Below, piece by piece: positions 10,016 through 18,823 of a stretch of 40,874 nt of DNA. A model generated the notes under the pieces. It made no database searches. It was not told where the DNA came from and saw only the letters and a list, made by a program, of their open reading frames with translations. How positions within the stretch are numbered: the stretch's first letter is position 1; every line of letters begins with the position of its first letter. The stretch is from Candidatus Hydrogenedentota bacterium. Its GTDB lineage: Bacteria; Hydrogenedentota; Hydrogenedentia; Hydrogenedentales; CAITNO01. Location of the stretch: the NCBI GenBank assembly GCA_903893795.1, contig CAITNO010000020.1, positions 1 to 40,874 of the forward strand, read 5' to 3'. The position numbers were made by a program, and so were the translations under genes.

Positions 10016-12616
10016 ATGGTACCGGTGGTCTTCTTCACAAAATGGATGTTGCCCGCCAGCATGACGTGGATGCTTGGCCTTGCAGCGCTTCTTTCCCCGG
10101 CCTTTTCCGCAGATGCGGCACCCGACCCCCAGGAGCCCAACAGCCCCCCCATCGAATCCCAAAGTCTTGGCACTCCCGAATACAGGGGTGTCGACCAGCT
10201 CTTGGTTCTCTCAAATCGCTGGCTCATTGTCGTCACCAGCAATTTGGATGAAGTCGTCCGCAAGATGGACGAGCTGTCCGGCGGCGCCTACGGCCAGGCC
10301 CTTGATGCCTGGGATGCCGGCCAGCGACCGGGAATACACCCCGACTGGGGCGCCCGCAGGCACATTTCCAGCCTTCGCGACACCTACATCGCCCAGGCGC
10401 GCGAACAGGCCGGAGAAAGCAGCTTCGACGACCCCGGTTACTACCGCATCGGCAGCCCCGACGACGAAAAGTACCACGCCGAAGCCGCCCCCTCCAAAGC
10501 CGCGCAGGTCTTGATCGGTCTTGGAGGGCCGGAAGTCCGGGGCGGTCCCGAGATTCACTATGCCCATTACGCCTATCTGGAAATGCCCTCGCCCCTGCAA
10601 AATGGAAGGCACTACACCATCCGGCTGGGGAACGGAAAGCAGGTCCGTTTTCCGTATGACGATATGCGCACCCTGTCTCGCGCCATAAAGGTCAATCAGG
10701 TCGGCTACCTGCCCGATGCGCCCGCCAAGTACGCCTATCTCGGATGCTGTCTGTACAAATTTGGCCCCCTGGATTGCTCCGGCGCAAAAGAGTTCAAAAT
10801 AGTCTCCGCCAAAACCGGACAAACCGTCTATTCCGGACCCGTCACCCTCCGCGATAAGAACTCCCGTTCTCCGTCCCGGCCCGATGACCGGCCCGACCCC
10901 GGCAAAGGGGAGCGCCCGCTCCTGACCGGAGAAGACGTCTACGAGATGGATTTCACCGATTTCAAGCAGGAGGGCGACTTCTTCATCTCCATCCCCGGCG
11001 TGGGGCGGTCATGGCCCTTTCGCCAATCGGCCGACGTCTACGGAGAGGCCTTCTATACCACCGCAAGGTGTCTCTACCACCAGCGCTGCGGCATCGCCTA
11101 TGAAGAGCCCTATACCCACTGGAAAAGGGCCAAGTGCCACACCCAGCCCGTCTATGAAAGCGAGTACATAGCCTTTGGCATCGGCAATTTCGGCGTGCCC
11201 AAAGACTACTCCCGCTTCGACATTATCGGCGCCACCACCGACACCTCCCGGTCCACCGAGAATGTGGTCGGCGGCTGGCACGATGCTTCCGACTGGGACA
11301 GAAACATCGCCCACTACACCGTCCTTTTCGACCTGCTCAACGCCTACGAACTCGCGCCAGACCGCTTTTCAGACGGACAATTGAACATCCCCGAATCGGG
11401 AAACGGCATTCCCGACCTTCTCGATGAGGCCGACTGGGGGCTCAAGGTGTGGACCCGCAGCATGAACGTCAGCGGCGGTGTCTCCGGTGCCGTGGAAACA
11501 TGGACCCATCCGCCCATGGAGTCCGACGACAAATACGCCTTCTCCCGAAGGACAAGATGGAGTTCCCTGCTGTATGCGGCGGCCACCGCCCAGTTGGCCC
11601 AGGCACTGAAGCCCTTCGATGCCGCCCGCAGCGAAGAATACGGCCGGCTCGCCGCAAAAGCATTCGCCTATGGGTCCTCCCCGCAGAATTCCCTCGGCAA
11701 GGTCACCATTCAGGCCGCCAAAAACAGGGGACAGGGCGAAAAGTACACCTGTGACTGGGAGGAGAAAGACGAATATCTCACCCCCTGCCTGCTGCTTGCA
11801 AAACTGCGCATGTTCCTGTATTCCGGAGACACAAAGCACCTAGACGGCCTCACCGACCTCATCAAGGCGCTCCCGCCCCCCTACAAGCCGCCCTTCGGCT
11901 TCCGCGACTATTCCCCCTGGTTCTGCTTCGCGCTGGCCGACGACAGGCTGCATATTCTGCCCGAGACCCAGCGCGTCCAACTGCGCAATAAGCTCTTTCT
12001 CGACACTGCCGACGAACTGGTTGCCCTGGTCGACCAGATGCCCTACCGGTGCAGTTGGCCCCGCGGCAGGGATTACTGGATGTCCTGGGGCAGCACCGTC
12101 ATGGCCAATCAGGCCCGCTGCCTCCTCATCGCCCACGCGCTCACCGGCGACGAAAAATACCGCCGCGCTGCCATCCTCAACACCGACTTCATGTTTGGCG
12201 CAAATCCCATGGGCATGTGCTGGACCACGGGCATTGGCAGCGCCTATCCTGTGAATATCCAGCACGAAGTCAGCGAAAAGGACGGCATCGCCGACCCCGT
12301 TCCCGGAATCACCATCTTCGGCATTACGGAGGAGGTCTCCCAAGCCCTCAGGCACGAAGTCTGGCAGTCGCCGAAAGACGCCTCGCGCAAAGAATTCGTC
12401 ACCTTCACCAATCCCGAAGTCCCCGTCTGGCGAAAATGGTCATGCCATCCCACCCTGAACACCCCCCAGTGCGAATTCACGATTCAGGAAACGGTCTCCC
12501 CGACCATATTCAGTTGTTCCCAACTTTTGTCCAAGGATTGGAAGCCTTCCGCCGCACTGAAAGACAAACAACCCGTTCCAAAAGAACGGCTTTGGGGATA
12601 CTGGTACCTGCCGTAA
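10016..12616 (+). CDS. Secreted glycoside hydrolase family 9 (cellulase-like)
   Basis: 866 aa. GH9 enzymes are inverting beta-glucanases and related glycosidases. The N-terminus has a hydrophobic stretch ending near FSADAAP, a likely signal peptide. An unassigned region covers about residues 40-220. A CelD_N-like Ig domain begins at about residue 225 (VNQVGYLPDAP). The GH9 catalytic domain follows: HDASD with Asp423 and Asp426 in the place of the family's DAGD nucleophile/base pair, then IPESGNGIPDLLDEA, GANPMG, and CEFTIQ with Glu820 as the likely acid. The frame stays open back to 9677, overlapping the giant gene, but those residues are Arg/Pro-rich and cross a terminator. ATG 10016 puts the hydrophobic signal first; the purine-rich AAGAAGG before it is very close, so ATG 10046 or 10061 are possible. 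It may digest plant or matrix glucan, or trim EPS; the substrate cannot be told from sequence. Confidence 0.85.
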   Translation: MVPVVFFTKWMLPASMTWMLGLAALLSPAFSADAAPDPQEPNSPPIESQSLGTPEYRGVDQLLVLSNRWLIVVTSNLDEVVRKMDELSGGAYGQALDAWDAGQRPGIHPDWGARRHISSLRDTYIAQAREQAGESSFDDPGYYRIGSPDDEKYHAEAAPSKAAQVLIGLGGPEVRGGPEIHYAHYAYLEMPSPLQNGRHYTIRLGNGKQVRFPYDDMRTLSRAIKVNQVGYLPDAPAKYAYLGCCLYKFGPLDCSGAKEFKIVSAKTGQTVYSGPVTLRDKNSRSPSRPDDRPDPGKGERPLLTGEDVYEMDFTDFKQEGDFFISIPGVGRSWPFRQSADVYGEAFYTTARCLYHQRCGIAYEEPYTHWKRAKCHTQPVYESEYIAFGIGNFGVPKDYSRFDIIGATTDTSRSTENVVGGWHDASDWDRNIAHYTVLFDLLNAYELAPDRFSDGQLNIPESGNGIPDLLDEADWGLKVWTRSMNVSGGVSGAVETWTHPPMESDDKYAFSRRTRWSSLLYAAATAQLAQALKPFDAARSEEYGRLAAKAFAYGSSPQNSLGKVTIQAAKNRGQGEKYTCDWEEKDEYLTPCLLLAKLRMFLYSGDTKHLDGLTDLIKALPPPYKPPFGFRDYSPWFCFALADDRLHILPETQRVQLRNKLFLDTADELVALVDQMPYRCSWPRGRDYWMSWGSTVMANQARCLLIAHALTGDEKYRRAAILNTDFMFGANPMGMCWTTGIGSAYPVNIQHEVSEKDGIADPVPGITIFGITEEVSQALRHEVWQSPKDASRKEFVTFTNPEVPVWRKWSCHPTLNTPQCEFTIQETVSPTIFSCSQLLSKDWKPSAALKDKQPVPKERLWGYWYLP

Positions 12617-12659
12617 CCGGTGCCGCCCGGCGGTTCCTGCACATCCATTCCCGTTCGCG

Positions 12660-15116
12660 TCACTCCATGCCCCAGATGTTCCTAGCATACTCGCCAATGG
12701 CGCGGTCGCTCGAGAAGTAACCCATGCGGGCCGTGTTGAGCAGCGACATGCGGGCCCAGCCGTCCCGGTCCAGCCATGCCGTCTCGGCCTCGGCACGCGC
12801 GCGCAGGTAGTCGTCAAAATCAGCCAGATGCAGGTAATGGTCGCCGTGTTCGACAAGCAGTTCCCAGGCCCACCGGGTGGACGCCGGATTGGAGGGCGAG
12901 AACCTGCCCCCGGCAAATGCCGCCAGCACGCGCGACGCCGCAACCGACCCCGCCAGGGCCTTCCGGCAGTCATAGCCGCCCTGCTCTTGTATTCCGGCAA
13001 TGGCGTCCGTCGTCAGGCCAAAGGCAAAGAAGTTCTCCTCGCCCGCGCACTCCCGGATCTGGATGTTGGCCCCGTCAATCGTGCCCAGCGTCATCGCGCC
13101 GTTGATGGCCAGCTTCATGTTGCTCGTGCCCGAAGCCTCAGTGCCGGCCATGGAAATCTGCTCGCTCAGGTCCGCCGCCGGAATGATCTTCTCCGCAAGG
13201 CTCACCCGGTAATCGGGCAGAAACACAACGCGCAGCCAATCCGCCGCGCGCGAATCCGCATTGATGACCCGCGCCACCTGGTTGATGAGATGAATGGTCC
13301 GCCGCGCGACGAAATAGCCCGGCGCGGCCTTTCCCGCGAAAAGGTGCACCCGCGGCGCCACCGGCGTCACCCCGTCGTCCACCAGGCGCAGATAGTCATG
13401 CACCACCGCCATCAGGTGCAGCAGCTGCCGCTTGTATTCATGGATGCGTTTCACCTGGAAATCAAACAGCGCCGCCGGGTCCACCTCAAGGCCGATGCCG
13501 TCCTTAATCAACTTCGCAAGCCGTTCCTTGTTCTCCCGTTTCACCTGCCTAATCTTTTCAAGAAATGCGCCGTCCCCGGCAAACCGCTCCAGTTCCCGCA
13601 GCCGTTCCGTTTCCACCGGCCATGCGTCGCCGATGGCCTTCGTGATCACCCGGCTCAGCCCTGAATTGGCCGAAAGCAGCCACCGGCGCGGCGTCACGCC
13701 GTTCGTCACATTCCCAAAGCGCTCTGGCCAGAGCGCGTGGAAGTTCGGCACGAGCCGCGTCGTGATCAGCCCCGAGTGGAGCGGGGCCACCCCGTTGGTG
13801 GAATGGCTGCCCACAATCGCCAGATGGGCCATGCGCACATGCTTTCGCCCCGTCTCGCCGATGATCGACAGCGAGGCCGCCCGTTCGTCATCGCCCGGCC
13901 AGCGCAGGTCCACCGTTTCAAGAAAGCGGCGGTTAATCTCGTAAATGACCTGCAGGTGCCGGGGCAGCACCTTCTCCAGCAGGTTCACCGGCCAGGTCTC
14001 CAGCGCCTCCGGCATCAGCGTGTGGTTGGTGTAGCCCAGCGTCTGCGTGGTCACCTCCCACGCCGTCTCCCAGGGCAGCCCGTTCTCATCCACCAGCACG
14101 CGCATCAGCTCGGCCACGGCCAGCGAGGGGTGCGTGTCGTTCATCTGTATCGCTGCATGCTTCGGCAGGTCCGTGAAGTCCTTCTTCAGCGTCGCGAAAC
14201 GCCGCAGAATGTCGCGCAGCGCGCAGGCCACCAGGAAATACTCCTGCACCAGCCGCAGTTCCCGCCCCGAGTCAAACATGTCGGTTGGGTACAGCACCTT
14301 TGACACGGTCTCAGAGGCGATCTTCTGCTCCACCGCCCGGAAGAAATCGCCCTCATTGAAAATCTGCATGTCGAATTCTTGCGACGCCTTCGCCGAAAAG
14401 AGCCGCAGCTTCAGCACGGTCTTGCCGCCAAATCCCACCACCGGCATGTCGTGCGGCAGTCCCTTGATCAGCGTCCAGTGCATCCACATCGGGTTGTAGT
14501 TGCCGTGCCGGTCCGTGCTTTCCTCCACCCGCCCGTAAATCGGCACATAGAGCACCTCGTCCGGCCGGGCAATCTCCCAGGGCGTTCCCGCCTCCATCCA
14601 CTGGTCCGGCAGTTCCCGCTGCTCCCCGTCCGTGATGCGCTGGCGAAACAGCCCGTACTCATAATTGACACCATAGCCCGTCCCCGCCAGGTCCAGCGTG
14701 GCCATGGAATCCAGGTAGCAGGCCGCCAGCCGTCCCAGCCCCCCGTTGCCCAGCGCCGCGTCCGGCTCGATTTCCTCCAGGTCCCCCAGCGACATTCCCT
14801 GCCGCCCCAGCAGCTCCGCGCAGTCCTTCTCCAGCCCCAGGTTGATGAGGTTGTTGCGCAGCGAGCGCCCCATGAGGAATTCCATGGACAGATAGCTGAC
14901 ATGTTTGCCGGCCTGCGCCGCATGTCGCTCCTCCGTGTCCAGCATCCGGTCCGTCACTCGGTCCCGCACCGCCAGCGACAGCGCCAGCAGCGCCTGCTCC
15001 TGGCTCAGCGTCCGGCTGGAAAGGGCCAGACTGTGCCGGGCGTGCCAGAACATGGCCGCCTCAAGGGAGTCGGGGGCAACACTTGGTTTAACGGCAGTTT
15101 TTTTCGTTGGGCTCAT
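12660..15116 (-). CDS. glgP: Glycogen/maltodextrin phosphorylase
   Basis: 818 aa, normal length for GT35. It releases glucose-1-phosphate from alpha-1,4-glucan using pyridoxal phosphate, in the cytoplasm. Visible family signatures: YLSMEFLMGR near residue 75, NGGLGRLAACYLDS near 125, QMNDTHPSLA, and the PLP site EASGTSNMKLAING, whose Lys forms the Schiff base. The catalytic core looks complete. Its ATG overlaps the TGA of the preceding gene by 4 bp (15113-15116), so translation is probably coupled to the NTase-like/PGT-like protein. It is the last gene of the long EPS unit and converges with the GH9 gene, 43 nt away. glgP is normally found with other glycogen genes, none of which are seen here. 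A role supplying glucose-1-phosphate for EPS sugar nucleotides is inferred from position. Confidence 0.96.
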   Translation of the reverse strand: MSPTKKTAVKPSVAPDSLEAAMFWHARHSLALSSRTLSQEQALLALSLAVRDRVTDRMLDTEERHAAQAGKHVSYLSMEFLMGRSLRNNLINLGLEKDCAELLGRQGMSLGDLEEIEPDAALGNGGLGRLAACYLDSMATLDLAGTGYGVNYEYGLFRQRITDGEQRELPDQWMEAGTPWEIARPDEVLYVPIYGRVEESTDRHGNYNPMWMHWTLIKGLPHDMPVVGFGGKTVLKLRLFSAKASQEFDMQIFNEGDFFRAVEQKIASETVSKVLYPTDMFDSGRELRLVQEYFLVACALRDILRRFATLKKDFTDLPKHAAIQMNDTHPSLAVAELMRVLVDENGLPWETAWEVTTQTLGYTNHTLMPEALETWPVNLLEKVLPRHLQVIYEINRRFLETVDLRWPGDDERAASLSIIGETGRKHVRMAHLAIVGSHSTNGVAPLHSGLITTRLVPNFHALWPERFGNVTNGVTPRRWLLSANSGLSRVITKAIGDAWPVETERLRELERFAGDGAFLEKIRQVKRENKERLAKLIKDGIGLEVDPAALFDFQVKRIHEYKRQLLHLMAVVHDYLRLVDDGVTPVAPRVHLFAGKAAPGYFVARRTIHLINQVARVINADSRAADWLRVVFLPDYRVSLAEKIIPAADLSEQISMAGTEASGTSNMKLAINGAMTLGTIDGANIQIRECAGEENFFAFGLTTDAIAGIQEQGGYDCRKALAGSVAASRVLAAFAGGRFSPSNPASTRWAWELLVEHGDHYLHLADFDDYLRARAEAETAWLDRDGWARMSLLNTARMGYFSSDRAIGEYARNIWGME

Positions 15117-16630
15117 GAGAGTTCACTTTCAGGGGCTGTTTCCAGAGCATCATCGCCCCCCGTCGTGGTGGCGGACAGCTTGCCGCCCGCACCAAGGATG
15201 TACTGGCCAAACAACAACACATCATGGCGCAATCCGGCCCGGGTCGCGTAGAAGGCATCGGCGGTGAACTGCAGATCCCTGCTTCCTCCGGCCCCGGCGA
15301 CTTCAGCCTCGGTGATCAATCCCGCCTTTGAGGAAAGGCACAGGCTTCTCCATCCATCGTCCAGCGCAAGCAACCCCTCCCGGTCGCGCACCGGCATTCC
15401 CACCAGGCTCAGGTCGCCAAGAATGACCCACACCAGCCCCGGCACAAACCAGCCGCAAATGCGCGCCAGCCGCCCGCACGAACCCCCGGTCGCATCCGCC
15501 GAACAGGCAACATATCCGAGCGGGATGGATGTCCACGAGGCCGGGCTTGGCTCCGTAGGCATCCGCACCCCGTCAAGCACCCGCCACCCCCCGCCGCGCG
15601 CCGTCGCCACGGCCAGCGCAATCAGCGGCAGCGGCCAAAGCACCAGCAGCAGCGCCAGTGCCACGACCCGCTCCGCCAACCGGTGCAGCCAGTCGCCCAC
15701 ACGCACACTGCCCGCCGCACCCAGTATGAAACTGTCCGTCACCGTGGCCCCCGAATCGAGCCGCACGTTGACAAGGCAGTTGCGGTCAACGATAACGTCC
15801 TGCAATTCGAGCGCCTCGCCCACATAGGTTCCCGGAAACACCACCGTGTTTTCGGCAACCGTCCGGGCGTCGATAATCGACCGTGCCCCCACAACCACAT
15901 TGGGTCCAAGGCTCACCCCCGATTCCACCCGGCAGTCCTCGCCGATATACACCGGCGGGACCAGACGCGCCGCCGGATGGAGCCGCACATTGCGCGAAAT
16001 CCAGATTCCCGGGTCCGATTCCCGGGCGGCGAACATCATGCCCGGCGCGCGCTTTGCCAGCGCCAGCGCGTGCGCCTCCATCACCCCGCCGAAGCTGCGG
16101 ATGTTCAGGCATTCCTCCACCTCAATCCGGTTCTGCGGGCGGGTCTGCCGTTTTATCCACGCGGCCAGCACATCCGGTTCATCCGTTTCCGGACACTGGT
16201 CCAAAAGCGCCGCGCTCACCCGCGCCCAGCCCGTCCATTCCCCGCCGCAGTTCACCGTCATCGCCGATGTGCCCGAAAACAGGCGCTCATCGCCCTCCTT
16301 CATCAGCGGGAACCGGTCCGCATCGGCCAGCAGCACCGGCCCCTCTTCAAAAGCCACACTGCGCAGCACCCGGCCCAGCAGTGCCTCGTTGCGCACCAGG
16401 TGATAATAGAAATGGCAACCCCAGCGCTCGCCGCCGCCAAAATGGGTCTCGATGCACTCCGGCAGGTGGCTCAGGAAGAAGTGCACCTCCTGCACACCCC
16501 GCGCGACGATGTGCTCCACCACATGCTGGATGAACGGCCGGTCCACCAGCGGCATCATCGGTCCCGGGAACCGGCTGTTCAGGGGCTCCAGCGCGCTGTT
16601 CTCGCCCAGCGCCAGAATTGCAGCTTCCAT
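15113..16630 (-). CDS. Fusion: NTase-like domain, beta-helix, PGT-like domain (catalytic motifs missing)
   Basis: 505 aa. Residues 1 to about 230 resemble a sugar-1-phosphate nucleotidyltransferase, but the LAGGxGTRLxPL signature reads LALGENSALEPL (residues 6-17) and PKP reads PGP (22-24), so the usual Gly-rich loop, Arg and Lys are lost. Residues about 250-350 carry hexapeptide-type left-handed beta-helix turns (VYIGEDCRVESGVSLGPN). Residues about 355-500 resemble a bacterial sugar transferase: a Pro-containing hydrophobic helix (LLVLWPLPLIALAVA), then GDLSLVGMP. The catalytic Asp-Glu of the DELPQ motif is replaced by Trp394-Phe395. Start 16630 is preferred over in-frame ATG 16645 because GGGAGTG lies 8 nt before it. 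The gene before ends 29 nt upstream, and glgP overlaps its stop. It may be a membrane-bound scaffold or sugar-nucleotide-binding regulator (inference). Homology is by eye. Confidence 0.72.
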   Translation of the reverse strand: MEAAILALGENSALEPLNSRFPGPMMPLVDRPFIQHVVEHIVARGVQEVHFFLSHLPECIETHFGGGERWGCHFYYHLVRNEALLGRVLRSVAFEEGPVLLADADRFPLMKEGDERLFSGTSAMTVNCGGEWTGWARVSAALLDQCPETDEPDVLAAWIKRQTRPQNRIEVEECLNIRSFGGVMEAHALALAKRAPGMMFAARESDPGIWISRNVRLHPAARLVPPVYIGEDCRVESGVSLGPNVVVGARSIIDARTVAENTVVFPGTYVGEALELQDVIVDRNCLVNVRLDSGATVTDSFILGAAGSVRVGDWLHRLAERVVALALLLVLWPLPLIALAVATARGGGWRVLDGVRMPTEPSPASWTSIPLGYVACSADATGGSCGRLARICGWFVPGLVWVILGDLSLVGMPVRDREGLLALDDGWRSLCLSSKAGLITEAEVAGAGGSRDLQFTADAFYATRAGLRHDVLLFGQYILGAGGKLSATTTGGDDALETAPESELS

Positions 16631-16659
16631 GACATTCACTCCCATGACGGTTGACCGGC

Positions 16660-18039
16660 TCAGCCCTCGCGCAATCGCTGCGCAAGCACCCGCCACAAAA
16701 ACACCACATTGCCGACCAGGTAGCGCCGCCACATGCGGCGCGGTTCCTGGATAAAGCGGAACACCCACTCCATGCCGATTTCCCGCATCCACTGGGGTGC
16801 CCGGGGCATGCGGCCCGAATAGAAATCAAAAAGCCCGCCCACGCCCATCACCGCCCGCACACCCAGTTGGGGCAGGTGCTCGGCGAGCCACAGGTCCTGC
16901 CGGGGCGCGCCAAAAGCCACCAGCAGCAGTTGCGCCCCGCTTTCCGCCACCTGCCGGATTACCTCAGGCTCCTCCTCCGCGGTGAAATAGCCGTTGCGCG
17001 TTCCCGCGATGCGCACCGCCGGGTGCCGCTCCCGAATCCAGTCCGCCACCGCGTCGGCCACGCCCGGTTTCGCCCCCAGCAGAAAAACACTGCCCGCGCG
17101 CCCGTCCAGTGTCGCGCACAGCCGCGGAAACAGGTCCGTTCCATTCACGTTCTGCCGGATGTCGCGGCGTAGAATCTTGCCCGCCAGCTTGAGCCCGATA
17201 CCGTCGGCCACCGTGAGATCCGCACGGTTCAGCACTTCCCGGTATGCCGCATTGCGGAAGGCGATGTTCATGCAGTCGGCGTTCACAAAGCACAGTTGCC
17301 GGGGCTTGTCCCCGTCCGCCCACGCCATCAGCGCGTCCAGCGTCTCATCCATCGTAAGGTTGTTGATGCGCATCCCCAGAATGGCCACCTCGTCGCTGGC
17401 CGAGGCGATCCCCTCCCCGTAAAGCATCGCCGGAATGGCGCGAAGCACAATGGCCAGGTCACCCTTCACCGTCTGCGTGTCCACATACTCCGCGTCCGCC
17501 TCCGCTTCCGTGCCATAGGCGATGTTGGCGCGCTGGCGAATCCACCACAGGCACACCAGTCCCGGCCGCACGTTGTGCCGCCGCCGGACCAGTTGTTCCG
17601 CCAGGCTCACCTCGCCCGGCGCCACGGCGCGCGGACCCACCAGCGACATCTCTCCGCGCACCACGTTCCACAGCGCGGGCACCGCATTGAGATGGAGCAT
17701 CGCGGCGATGCGGCCCAGCCGCGTGTCCGGAAGCGTGAGTTCCCATTCCCGGTAGGGCACCGCCCACCGGCCCAGGCGCGGACTCCGCGCCAGTCCCTTG
17801 CCCTGCGTTTTGGACCACAGCCACAGCGGCGCCATCAGCGGCAGGAACAGCATGCCGAGCAGCAGCGCGACGCCCATGTCCACCGCGCGCTTTCCCAGCG
17901 AAGTCGTCTGCACCACGCCCAGCCACAGCAGCACCTGCACCGCGCGGCGCAGCCGGGCACGCAGCGTGCCCCGCCGAGAGAAGCGCCGTTCCAGTTCCTC
18001 CGCAAGCAGTGTCTTGCTGTTGTCCGTACCGGGTTTCAT
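16660..18039 (-). CDS. Fusion: PGT-like domain plus WecG/TagA/CpsF glycosyltransferase (GT26)
   Basis: 459 aa. Residues about 45-215 match the bacterial sugar transferase (PGT) fold: a Pro-containing re-entrant-type helix (LLLGMLFLPLMAPLWLW), GEMSLVGPRAV, then RHNVRPGLVCLWWI. The catalytic dyad is replaced by Asn118-Ala119 (LNAVPALWNV), and the KYRSM segment is absent. Residues about 228-459 are a typical WecG/TagA domain: FVNADCMN, VADGIGL with the conserved Asp, NGTDLFPRL, VAFGAPRQDLWL and GVGGLFDFYSG, ending in the basic amphipathic tail (RRMWRRYLVGN) of this family. WecG/TagA enzymes add the second sugar to undecaprenyl-PP-HexNAc at the membrane. The dead PGT half could anchor the GT26 half and pair it with the active PGT encoded just upstream, 6 nt away (inference). 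GT26 activity looks plausible; PGT activity does not. Confidence 0.85.
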   Translation of the reverse strand: MKPGTDNSKTLLAEELERRFSRRGTLRARLRRAVQVLLWLGVVQTTSLGKRAVDMGVALLLGMLFLPLMAPLWLWSKTQGKGLARSPRLGRWAVPYREWELTLPDTRLGRIAAMLHLNAVPALWNVVRGEMSLVGPRAVAPGEVSLAEQLVRRRHNVRPGLVCLWWIRQRANIAYGTEAEADAEYVDTQTVKGDLAIVLRAIPAMLYGEGIASASDEVAILGMRINNLTMDETLDALMAWADGDKPRQLCFVNADCMNIAFRNAAYREVLNRADLTVADGIGLKLAGKILRRDIRQNVNGTDLFPRLCATLDGRAGSVFLLGAKPGVADAVADWIRERHPAVRIAGTRNGYFTAEEEPEVIRQVAESGAQLLLVAFGAPRQDLWLAEHLPQLGVRAVMGVGGLFDFYSGRMPRAPQWMREIGMEWVFRFIQEPRRMWRRYLVGNVVFLWRVLAQRLREG

Positions 18040-18045
18040 GGCGGC

Positions 18046-18807
18046 TCAGTAGGCCCCTTTCCCCAGCAGCACCGCCGGGATGGTCATAAAGAGAAGTTTG
18101 ACGTCCAGCCACAGGCTCTGGCTCTGAATGTACTGCACGTCCAGTTCCACCTGACGGTCGAAAGGAATGTCGGAACGGCCGCTCACCTGCCAGATGCAGG
18201 TCAGCCCGGGGATCACATCGAGCCGCCGACGGTCCGACAGCGTGTACAGCGCCACCTCGCGCGGTACCGGGGGACGCGGCCCCACCAGCGACATGTCACC
18301 GATCAGCACGTTCCACAACTGCGGCAGCTCGTCTATGCTCAGCTTGCGGATGATGCGGCCAATCCAGGTGATGCGCGGGTCCTTCTTCATCTTGAAGGTG
18401 ATGCCCTCGCCGCCGTGCTGGTTCTGTTCCAGCAGCTTGTCCTTCAGCGCCTCCGCATTCACCACCATCGAGCGATACTTGGGAAAGGGAAACTCGCGCC
18501 CGTACTGCCCCACCCGCGTCTGCCAGAAAAGCACCGGCCCGTGGTCGGTCAGTTTGATGGCCAGGGCCACCCCCAGCAGCAGCGGCGACAGCACGATCAT
18601 TCCGGCCAGCGCCGCCGTAAAATCGATAAAGCGCTTGATCCAGCGCGTGCCGCCGACGATCAGCGACCATGCGTATTTCTTCCGCCAGTAGCGGAAACGC
18701 TGCGGCCAGCCCGGCCCCGAAAAGCGCCGGTACAGTTCATCCGAAAGGGCGACGCGCATTGCGTGGTCCGATGCCTGGTTTTCCCTCGTGTTCGCCTGGA
18801 CCGTCAT
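18046..18807 (-). CDS. Polyprenyl-phosphate sugar-1-phosphate transferase (initiating PGT)
   Basis: 253 aa, short monotopic-type PGT that loads the first sugar-phosphate onto undecaprenyl phosphate on the inner membrane. All family marks are present: basic N-terminus, Pro-containing membrane helix near residues 60-85 (GMIVLSPLLLGVALAI), KYRSMVVNAE near 110, the catalytic DELPQLWNV with its Asp-Glu pair near 158, GDMSLVGPRPP, and PGLTCIWQVSGRSDIPFD. It lacks the four-helix N-terminal part of long WbaP/WcaJ proteins. A strong GGAGGAG lies 6 nt before the ATG, in the 16-nt gap after the preceding gene. It is the only one of three adjacent PGT-type domains with an intact active site, so it probably starts the repeat unit. 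Sugar specificity cannot be told. Confidence 0.95.
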   Translation of the reverse strand: MTVQANTRENQASDHAMRVALSDELYRRFSGPGWPQRFRYWRKKYAWSLIVGGTRWIKRFIDFTAALAGMIVLSPLLLGVALAIKLTDHGPVLFWQTRVGQYGREFPFPKYRSMVVNAEALKDKLLEQNQHGGEGITFKMKKDPRITWIGRIIRKLSIDELPQLWNVLIGDMSLVGPRPPVPREVALYTLSDRRRLDVIPGLTCIWQVSGRSDIPFDRQVELDVQYIQSQSLWLDVKLLFMTIPAVLLGKGAY

Positions 18808-18823
18808 GATCTACTCCTCCGGT

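Noticed and set aside
12617..12659. Bidirectional terminator between the GH9 and glgP genes
   Set aside because: Only a very short CCG/CGG stem is seen and there is no T-run on either strand.
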